The translations under genes were made by a program, and so were the position numbers. A model generated the notes under the pieces. That model worked only from the letters and a program-made list of their open reading frames with translations. It was not told the DNA's origin and did no database searches. A DNA stretch of 64,000 nt from Cheiracanthium punctorium (taxonomy: Eukaryota > Arthropoda > Arachnida > Araneae > Cheiracanthiidae). Of the stretch, positions 54,931 through 64,000 are shown piece by piece (the first letter of the stretch is position 1; each line of letters begins with the position of its first letter). Location: the NCBI GenBank assembly GCA_038373885.1, contig JAWZYV010000091.1:62001-126000 (forward strand), read 5' to 3'.

Positions 54931-55912
54931 CTTATAAATAAAAATGAAATTCTGTTTGTTTGTTTGTGGATTTGATTCGTATACAAATCCACAAAAATGG
55001 ACCTATCAGCCTGAAATTTTGCGCAGATATGTAAAATAATATAGAATAAATGATAGTCCACTTTAAAACTTTGAAAGTCCACCCGTTCCCGGAATTTAAG
55101 AGATTTTTTATGTTCTCCACGCAAAAAGCTTTCCGTAATTGTAACCCCTGTAGTGAAAAAAGTGTGAAATAAGGATCGTGGTTGCCATGTGTGGCGATTT
55201 TGCCGAATAAAATGTTTTAAATTCTCAAAGTAAAAATAAAAGAATAATAATGATTTTTTTTTGTTTTTATATTCGTAAGGTTATTTTTTTAAAATTATAA
55301 TATCGTGTGCATGGGATCGGAGCAGGAATGAAATGTTTTATACGCAAAACAATAAGAATTGAAGATTTCCGAGGCTAATATGTTAAAATTTTTTAGTTTG
55401 GCGAAAAAATAAAATGGCTCAAATGCCGAGAAAGTGAGTTCTTGCGGTTTGCACTGTTTCCGGCTTGGCGCAATTTACTGAGGGCTTAAGGAAACGGATT
55501 TTTGAAAACAAGTGCAAAGGTTTTATTAGAATACAGCGTTAAATTTTAATGATCCGTGCTGAAATAATGCAGTTATTAAGGGATTTCAAGCGATCTATCT
55601 TCAGCATTCTCGCCAATTGAGTGCATTGATTTTAGTTGGGGGAATTCCGCCAAATTTCAGATAATTGAAATCTTTGCATATAGTACATCGGAGTAACGAT
55701 GAATAAAACATGTTATAGTTGATAATTTAGAAAATGAGGCTGTATTAAGGGATTCCACTTTTCAAAAAAATGCCTGGCGGTCGAACCATTTCCCATTTTG
55801 ATTGCTGATAAGTCAATGCTTCGAATGATTCCTGAAAAAACTCTTGCAAAATGGCGTATATTGGCACTTTGGCGAGGCTTAGATTTGAAACTGGATTTTA
55901 TTTGAGACTGGT
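54931..55912 (+). repeat. 1-kb direct repeat, copy 1
   Basis: From CTTATAAATAAAAATGAAAT to GAGACTGGTAT. It matches 58785-59810, including CCACAAAAATGGACCT, GGTTGCCATGTGTGGCGATT and AAAATGCCTGGCG. Confidence 0.85.
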
Positions 55913-55913
55913 A

Positions 55914-58784
55914 TCTATATTAATAAAACAATGTGTGTAAACTGTTTGTTTGTCTGTGTCTCGCGTAGCTCGCAAACGGGTGATCGTAGACCTACCAATT
56001 TTTGAACGGAAATTCTCCATGACAGGTCCCGACACACCTCGAAGCGATTTTTTCAAAATTCGAACTATTTTAGGAAATATCGATAAAAACGTATCGCAAA
56101 AATCTAATTTTTGCTTTCCGCCATTTCGTAATTGTAACCCCACAGTGCATTAAGCGACAATTAAGCATATCTAGGTTGCCACATTCGGCAGTTCATTAAA
56201 TGATTCAGACTCTTGAAGTAAAAATAAAAGAATAACGATTTTTTTTTATTTTGACTAGATTATTTGTAAGGTTGTTTTTAAATTAAAATATCGTGTGCAT
56301 GTGAAATCAGAGCGGGAATGAAATGATTTATACTCAAAAGAAAAATAGAATTTGGAAATTTTCCGAAAATAAATGTGCAAATTTTTAATTGGGCGAAAAA
56401 TAAAAGGGGTTGATGTGCGATTTTGAGGAGGATTCTAACGCTTGGCGCTATTTATCGTAATTTAATAGTCTGTTATTTGGGTTATGAATACACCTGCGTA
56501 TAAGTTTTTGAAATTTTCATTCAGTTGGAATCGTGCATTTTTCTGAGCAGCTTTATTCGGGGCCTTCGCTATTTGTAACGGGCCTGCGCGTGTATTTCGA
56601 TGAGTCATCCAAAGAGGCCTACGGATCCTCACGTCTTCACGTATACATCAAGCAATTTTTAAGCTTTCCGATGCTTTGAAACGTTATTTAATGTAGTTTT
56701 AAGTCATGACTGTGTGTTACTAATTCAAGTACTAACTCATTGACAGTTTCTTTACTATTATACATACACGTGGACATTAAAGTAAATAGATACATATAAT
56801 TTGAAGGAAAAACAAAGTAGTGCTAACTCTCGTGATTCATTATTTTAGCTTGATTTTTAATATACATGAACAAATTAAGCTGACTTTTAGTATACATTAA
56901 AGTAAACGAATACACAAATGATACAGGCATTTTTATGCATATCTTTATACTGAATGTTTAAGTTTCATATTTTCAAAGCAGTTACAACCATTATTACTTT
57001 TAAAATAAATTTAACTAATAGTTATTAAATTTTCATTTATTAAATATTGTTCAATTAATATATTAACAGAATATATGACGAGGAGATGAAATAGAATTTA
57101 AAATATTTGATATTTACAATTCACGTATAAAAAATATAAGTATTGCTATACTATTTAATTTTTAATCTTTTGTAAGGCGTAGGTATCAGAAGAATGTTTG
57201 CTATAATTATAAGTACAACCCGTGCACTGCTTGTCCTTGGTATTTAAATGAAAAATAATGTAAACTAATTTAACGAGAAACATTTAGAATAAATTAAACA
57301 ATAAAGGGTGTCCCATAAATAGTAGTACGAACTTAAAGGAGAGATAAAATATATCAAATGGATTAACAATCACGTAACAGTGTATGATCGAACACGTTTA
57401 TTAACTGTTTTCATTTTGGTTAGTTCAAATGAGTTTATTTATCGAAAATTTTAGAATTCGAAATGAAAATGATTTATAATTTTCAGATTTAGTTCCATAT
57501 ATTTTTTTCTCCAAAGAAAAATAATAAATTTTAGAAAAACATACTAGGTAATACCACTAATATTCCACCTCTTTTTTTTAAGTGATTATTAACTGGTGAT
57601 TGAAAAAAAATGTTTTCGTCCGTGCATTGCTGTATATTAGGGTTGTGTCCAAAAAAAAAAAAAAACCTTCTGCACGGCCTTTGAATACAAATTAAGATAT
57701 AGTAACAGCTCTAGGACTCGAAAATTTTCAGGATTCCTTTTCACAAGTTGCTCTAATTACTGTAGTAAACTAAAAATAAACGGTCCCTGAATTAATTATT
57801 TTTTATTATAGCCATTACCTAATGTACCTTATTATAGCCATTACCTCTAACATTAAATGGAACTTTGAAATTGAGCATAATGAACGCTTATACAAAATAT
57901 TAACTTCAATTAAAGTTTCTACATAAACATGTGCATAAATTAATAGTATATTTTACAGTACTTCTGCACTGAAACCAATATCACACATTTAGTGCATTTA
58001 TAATAAATGATAAAGGACATTTTCAACTGAAAGAATTAAACAGATAAGAATGTCTAACTAGTATTACAACGAACGCTTATTTACTAGAATAATAAACTAC
58101 CGAAGTTAAACGATTTCAGATTAAAATAATTTATAAATAACACATGAATATTAATTCATAAAACATGGTTTAAATCCTATAAATTTGTAGAATTTCTAAA
58201 TGAGTTATACAGGTGTACACTTACCGTTACATTCAGAACTGAAAGTTCGAATTCTTTGTTGATTTATTTCCATAAATAAAGGCGCAATCTTCAAAAAATC
58301 ATTACCTACATCTAAATCACCATGTTATTAAATCACTATGACAAAACTATAACCAAATTGTGTTTTAATTATAAAATAAAATAACGTTTATAATACCAAA
58401 TCGCATACAATCGAACAGCGCAAATGCAAACATTAGGCCTCAATGATTCACCCATTTTTTCCGGTGGCAACGAATAAGCAGGCCCGGTTGCTAATAACGA
58501 CGGCCCCGCTTTATTGCATCTATTTCTAATATATTACATCCAGGAAAAAGGATGTTAGAAATATCAATTTTAATTTTGTTTAATCACACTCATGAATAAT
58601 GATACACTTTCCAACTTAATAAAATAAGGAACGAAAATAGGGAAGACCTATGGATTATAACTCTTTTTATAGATAGCACTTTAGTGCGTATTTAAAATCT
58701 GAGAGTGTGTCAGATTTTCTATGATTCTAGCGCTTGGCGCAATTTAATGAGAGGGTATTTTTAAAAACAAGCGTAGGTTTTCTT
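55914..58784. repeat. Interior of the Helitron-bounded insertion
   Basis: Begins TCTATATTAATAAAACAATG, another Helitron-like start. The first 650 bp share GGCGAAAAATAAA and ATATCGTGTGCATG words with the flanking 1-kb repeats; the rest is AT-rich without coding similarity. AAAGGGTGTCCCATAAATAG at 57303 looks like a mariner-type end without a partner. Confidence 0.45.
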
Positions 58785-59812
58785 ATAAATAAAAATGAAA
58801 TTCTGTTTGTCAATTTGTTGATTTGGGTAGTATACAATTCCACAAAAATGGACCTGTCAGCCTGAAATTTTACACAGATATGTAAAATAATATAGAATAA
58901 ATGATAGTCCACTTTAAAACTTTGAAACTCCACTTAAAAACGTTTTCCTCCTGAATGGTTCTCTTAATTTCCGTTCCCGGAATTTAAGAGATTTTTTATG
59001 TTCTCCACGCAGAAAGCTTTACGTAATATTAACCCCTGTAGTGAAAAAAGTGTGTGAAATAAGCATCTTGGTTGCCATGTGTGGCGATTTTGCCGAATAA
59101 AATGTTTTAAATTCTTAAAGTAAAAATAAAAGAATAATAATGATTTTTTTAGTTTATTTTTTTAGGTTATTTTTTTAATTATAATATCGTGTGCGCATAA
59201 GAAATGAGAGCAGGAATGAAATGTTTTATACGCAAAACAATGAGGATCGAAGATTTCCGAGACTAATATGTAAATTTTTTTAGTTTGGCGAAAAATAAAG
59301 TGGCTGATAGGCCGATTTTTAGAAAGTGAGTTCGAACGGTTTGCACAGTTTTAGGCTTTTTGGCGCAATTTACTGAAAGCTTAAGGGAATAGCATTTTTG
59401 AAAACAAGTGTATAGGTTTTCTTAGAATACAGCATTAAATTTTAACTATCCGTGCAGAAATAATGCAGTTATTAGGGCATTTCAAGCGATGTAGCTTCAG
59501 AATTCTTGCCAATTGAGTACATTGATTTAACTTGGTTGAAATCCGACAAATTTCAGAAAATTGAAATCTTCGCATTTAGGACATCGAGGTAACGATGAAT
59601 AAAACATGTTATAGTTGATAATTTAAAAAATGAGGCTGTATTAAGGGATTCCACTTTTCAAAAAAATGCCTGGCGATCGAACCATTTCCCATTTTGATTG
59701 CTGCTAAGTCAATGCTTCGAATGATTCCTGAAAAAACTCTTGCAAAATGGCGTATGCTGGCACTTTGGCGAGGCTTAGATTTGAAACTGGATTTTACTTG
59801 AGACTGGTATAT
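58785..59812 (+). repeat. 1-kb direct repeat, copy 2
   Basis: Second copy of the unit at 54931-55912, in the same orientation, with small indels. Confidence 0.85.
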
Positions 59813-59825
59813 ATAATAAGACTGG

Positions 59826-60866
59826 TTATAGATAAAAATGAATGTTGGTATGTGTGTAGGAGGTTGAAAAACTCAGCACCGTTTCACCGATCACCATGAA
59901 ATTTGGTTCACCTAAGTCTTTTATCATGGAGAAGGTTTTTATGCTATCCGTTTTCCTCTAACTTGCCACTAGGTGGCGCAGCAGAACGTCGAATTCTATT
60001 CCGTTTAGCCGTTGCTATGCGAATATCGTCCAACCCATTTCGATGAAATTTGGTACACGCGGATAGAACACGGAGAATATTTTTCACTATCCATTTTGCT
60101 ATAACTTGCCGCTAAATGGCACTGCAACGCATCAACCTCTATACCGTTCGACTGATCGGCATAAAATTTTTTATACTTACACATTTGAGCACAAAGAATA
60201 TATTATAACTGTGTTCCTTTTGATGTTACTCACCATTAGATGGCACTGCAATGCATTATTGTTTTAACTCGGCACTAGATGACCCTGCAGCAGGCCAAAT
60301 TCCTGACCATTCAAAGGGTCGCTATGAAAATCAGTGTATATAGCTATTTCAAAAATGAGAATATTTTGGCATTATCTATTTTGCTACAACTCGCCACTTG
60401 ACGGCGCTGTAGCAAATCATTACTTTAATTAATCACTAGATGGTTAACTGACCACTAGATGGTAACTGATCGCTATGAAAATAGGTATACATAGATATTT
60501 GAACACGGGGATGAGTTTGGCGCTATCCATTTTCCTATAACTTGCCACTCGATGTTGCGTCCACACATGAACTTCAGGACTATTCAGCCGATCGTCATGA
60601 AAATTCGTATACATCGATATCTGAATGCGAAGAATATTTTCGCCGTATCCGTTTTGCTAAAACTCGCCACTAGATTGCGCTACGTCGCATCGCCTTCTGC
60701 ACCGTACAAACGATTGCCTTGAAATTCGGTATGCATGATTATTGAACACAATAAAACGCGATATCAATTTTGCTATATCTGTTTATTACAATGAATAGTA
60801 ATCACCACAAATCGTAATATCAAAAAGTCCATTCATTCCCGTGCGAAGAACGGGTACTTCAGCTAG
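59826..60866 (+). mobile_element. Helitron-type terminal unit with internal tandem repeats
   Basis: Starts near ATAGATAAAAATGAATGTTG. Degenerate repeats of CTATCCATTTTGCTATAACT, then GCCACTAGATGGCGCTG-like words, occur about every 110-160 bp (59943, 60090, 60220, 60370, 60518, 60642). Ends in the hairpin and CTAG described for the larger unit. Confidence 0.7.
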
Positions 60867-62135
60867 TATAATATATCTTCTTGAGTAATTTATTCTTGGA
60901 GATTTTTCTACTTTAGCGATACACTTAAAAAGTTATATTTTCTTTTAACATCGAATGATTTGAGATTCCGATAATTCGAACTTTTTAGGAGAACCTTTGG
61001 GTTTGAATTAAAGATCGTCCACTGTGTATGGCCCACTGCGTATATGTGTGCATGTGTAATTTTGGCAACACTTTGTGCTTGTCTTCCATGTGGTTGCTGC
61101 CAATGCAGAATGGTATGTCGATTTTTCAGTGCTTTTTCTATTATTTTGATTTCTTATTGCTTTCCTATCTTTCTTTTTTTTTAATAGTAGAATCGAGCCT
61201 AAAAAGTGTGGAGTGAATATCTCTTTTGATATGCCACGTAGCCGAAATCCTACTATTTCGTTTTTCTTTAATTATAATTTTCTGGGTATGGCTCCTGAGG
61301 ATGGTCCCAGAGGTTATAATTTCCATTCCATTCATTCCTTTATCATTTTGTTTGGCTCTGCTTTCTTCCCTTTTTTTCCCACTTGGGTTATGTAATATTC
61401 ATTGTGTTTTACTTTTTGATTATATATATATATTATAAAAATATATCTTTTAAAAAAGCTCGATAAAATCCTGGCTCTTTTTTAGTACACGTTTTATTGA
61501 TAAAAAAAAACAATAATGTGAGTTTACATTTGTACTTATTTATTATTAAAAAAATATGTACAAATGAACAAATGATCACAGGTATCATTTAAATGCTCTT
61601 CTTTTAATTAATATAATCTCTGACACATCACTAGGCATATAACGCGACTAGTGAGCTATTTAAGTGATTACATGTATCCCTTTAAAATATTATAAATCTA
61701 ATATATCTCATGCTAATATTTCTTATTATTAATATTAATATTTCTAGTTTATATTAATTTACTCTAATTTTATTTATTTAACTTTTAGATAGCATAGTAT
61801 AATATATCTTCTTTAATTTATTCTTGGAGATTTTTACCAGATTGTTTTAATTTAATCTAATTTTATTTATTTATTTATTTTTAACACTTACTGTTCAACT
61901 TTTCTCCAAATATTCTGGCAACGTATTTTTTTCCTCTTCAGTTGGCAACAGCTCCATGGTTGAGCCATGTTTTCAAGCTTAATGCTTTTGGTCTCTTCGT
62001 CTCCATTTTTGTCTTCATAATTACTTTTTAACAGGGTCTGTCTTCATGATTACTTTTTAACAGGATAGCGCCCCGTAGTTACATTCTTAGCTTTATTTGT
62101 GCTAAGTAACTACAATGAAATCCTGTTATTCCATA

Positions 62136-62180
<45 letters not shown>

Positions 62181-63000
62181 GGATGAAAGTTTCTAAAACG
62201 CACTTAACTTTGCTGTTGTGTTCATTTGTGTTCAGTTGAAAATTGAAGCAAAGTTAAACAACGACTGCATAAACAATATGGTATTGGAATTCTGCTGTAA
62301 ACTCTGGTAAAAGAGTTATTCATGCTACAGGGTGTCCAGCAAATGGCACCCTGATTTCAAAATTAAAAATATCAAAAACAATGATGAATAAAAAATGCAG
62401 CAAATGGTTTGTATAATAAGTAACTTGAGAAAATTTTATACTGAAGTTTAGAAATAGCAGTTACAATTGCTGCTGACAGACAGTATCTTACACAGACTGC
62501 CTTTAAGGGGGAGGGGGGAATGGGGTCATGGACGTAATCTTCAAGGCGTAATCTTTATGTTAAAAATAAAAAAATTACGGACTTAATGCTAAAAAAAAAA
62601 TGACAAACGGGGGTGGTAGAGGCTAGAAACCCTGAATCCCCTCTTGTGTATACGCCACTCCTAAGAGATGACGTTGTACGTCAAAGTCGATCGACGATTC
62701 TTTTTTTTCTGAATAAATTTTTATATGCAGGGCGAAACCCAGCGGAGTTCATGAATATGGCCCTTCGGAGCCCATCACTAGTACATTAATTCAAAATTTC
62801 CCCCCTTTTCACAAATCACACACAAACCGTTTTTTAGCGGGCAGACCAAGCTACTGAGATTACTAGATTTTTGGGACTTCCACTGTATATTGTTTACATT
62901 TCTTAGTGCTAATTTCGGCTATTTCATTCCATTTTGTTCTTTGAAATAATAAAAATATCTCAATATACTATATTACATCAGCAAATTTTTGAATTATCAT
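60867..63000. other. AT-rich stretch with the empty-site copy and microsatellite
   Basis: 61783-61845 repeats the flanks of the Helitron-bounded insertion. An ACAGGGTGTCCAGCAAATGG word at 62329 resembles mariner-type ends. Small ORFs at 61028-61438 have no recognisable similarity. Confidence 0.4.
62141..62178. repeat. (TA)n microsatellite
   Basis: About 18 TA dinucleotides in a row. Confidence 0.95.
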
Positions 63001-63068
63001 TATTTTAACTGAACGTGCTACAGAATCCCGTATTACAGGAACTGTGGTGGTTTGTAGCCGCTGAGTAT

Positions 63069-63165
63069 GAACGTAAGTTCCCCCTTGAAAAGTCCTCCGA
63101 CCAAAGCACCCCCCCCCACCCTCCCTCGCAGGCAGATGTCCTTCGTATAGGTTTGCCATAACACA
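63069..63165. repeat. Dispersed repeat, copy C
   Basis: TTGAAAAGTCCTCCGACCAA, GCAGATGTCC and TAGGTTTGCC match the copies at 9772 and 35091. Confidence 0.45.
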
Positions 63166-63289
63166 GGAACAAACAAATAAATATAAGCTCTTGAGAATAT
63201 TAGGGCTCCGGCACTTTTTTCATAGAAATTAAGCCCTATGTGTAAGTATAAAATCATTCACTGCAAGTAGTCATAACACAGTCTTTTCA

Positions 63290-63535
63290 AAATGTCTACC
63301 GCTCGATATACAAAGTTATCATAAGCAAATTATGGAATTTGTCATCACAGCCCGTAATGTCTTAACGGAAACATTCACATGCCACACAAATCGACACTAT
63401 TCATGCTCGTCCAGCGCAATCGGATGGTTTCGGGGAACAGAGTATTTCAATGTGCCCCACAAAAAGTAGTCAAAAGGAATCAGATCTGGAAAATATGGAG
63501 GCCTGCGATTACAGAGCCATCTGTTTGCAGATCTT
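63290..63535 (-). pseudogene. DDE transposase C-terminal fragment (Tc1/mariner-IS630 type)
   Basis: The minus strand reads RRPPYFPDLIPFDYFLWGTL, parallel to the SPDLTPxDFFLWGxxK motif around the last catalytic aspartate of a mariner-related transposase group common in arthropods. IALDE follows, and CISSGRHFE near the end resembles the usual CIxxxGxHFE terminus. Stops and a frameshift are present. Only the C-terminal quarter remains. Confidence 0.65.
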
Positions 63536-63539
63536 ACCT

Positions 63540-64000
63540 TTAGCTAGAACTACCATTTGAATCTTCTGTATAAAATTCATACAGCTTACATAATAAATAT
63601 GACGTTTGCTGCATCCTTCTATTGATCTTTGTTTTTCAGATTTTTAGCTTTGAAATCAGAGTGTTACTTGCTGGTCAACCTGTATATACACAAATTTCAA
63701 TAGGGTGCATAATTTGCCATAACGTGCGTACATTGCGTAACAATCGACACATATTTACGGCAATAAGAGGACAGAGAAATAAACCAAAATTACGAAGACT
63801 TTTCGACTTTGTAGGAAATTGTGTTTATAAGTCTCTAAGCATTTCAGTTCACTTGTAGCTCTGCACACTTAAAAAATAAGAACTAAATCCTTCAGTTGTT
63901 GTTGTGGGATTAAGGCTATTTATCTACACGAGGGATCTAGGCCTGTGGGTGGGACGCCCTCCGTCGGGGTCTTTCTAAGGGGTCCTAATCCGTATTTACG
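63540..64000. other. Right edge of the window
   Basis: No recognised feature; an ORF at 63622-63858 lacks similarity. The last 80 bases are GC-richer (GGGTGGGACGCCCTCCG). Confidence 0.3.

Larger units (their letters stand above)
54929..60866 (+). mobile_element. 5.9-kb Helitron-bounded composite insertion
   Basis: It starts at TCCTTATAAATAAAAATG (54929) between A and T and ends with hairpin CCCGT-GCGAAGA-ACGGG (60838-60854) and CTAG (60863-60866). A site matching the joined flanks without the insert is found at 61783-61845. Inside are two direct copies of a 1-kb unit, further Helitron-like starts (55914, about 59835) and a tandem repeat. No Rep or helicase gene was recognised. Confidence 0.65.

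Noticed and set aside
57303..57330. Mariner-type end AAAGGGTGTCCCATAAATAG
   Set aside because: No inverted partner or TA-bounded unit was found; the similar word at 62329 also lacks a partner.

Overview
The window is AT-rich eukaryotic DNA with short exons, long introns and a heavy load of decayed DNA transposons. The protein families (chitin-binding peritrophin-A/CBM14 domains), three Tc1-like families, pogo, hAT and piggyBac-like elements, Helitrons and tRNA-derived SINEs point to an arthropod, perhaps a chelicerate such as a spider. That assignment is inference; no host marker is present. No rRNA, CRISPR or prokaryotic operon is seen.

Two host genes can be assembled, both on the + strand and head to tail. 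Gene A (14099-30833 coding, poly(A) signal near 31313) has five exons, all joined in phase 1: a signal-peptide microexon, a degenerate CBM14 exon, two CBM14 exons of identical length (198 nt), and a 204-residue Ser/Thr/Lys/Glu/Asn-rich Cys-free tail. Gene B (51230-54888) has four exons, again all phase 1: a signal-peptide exon, two CBM14 exons and a short basic tail exon. Both would encode secreted chitin-binding proteins of the peritrophic-matrix or cuticle (PMP/CPAP) type.

The rest is mobile or repetitive DNA. 1-14 kb: a Tc1 element with a nested MITE, a 1.6-kb TA-flanked element carrying a tRNA-like sequence, a 173-bp tandem array, hAT MITEs, a hAT transposase remnant split by a Tc1 element, and long degenerate AACAATG-type arrays interrupted by later insertions. 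14-31 kb: gene A, with elements in every intron (a decayed multicopy arthropod element, a 1.26-kb inverted-repeat element, piggyBac-like palindromic MITEs, Tc1, hAT). 32-47 kb: an intergenic transposon nest that includes a hAT element whose ends lie 4 kb apart, a pogo-like element holding two hAT insertions, a compact promoter/poly(A) unit with heat-shock elements (probably a solo LTR), a Helitron, and a tRNA-like SINE array split by the second copy of the 1.6-kb element. 47-64 kb: gene B, then a 5.9-kb Helitron-bounded insertion with a paralogous empty site downstream, then AT-rich DNA with a transposase remnant.

The strongest candidates for follow-up are the paired loss of C1 and C3 in the first CBM14 domain of gene A, the heat-shock-element unit near 41.1 kb, the tRNA-carrying 1.6-kb element, and the Helitron with its empty site.
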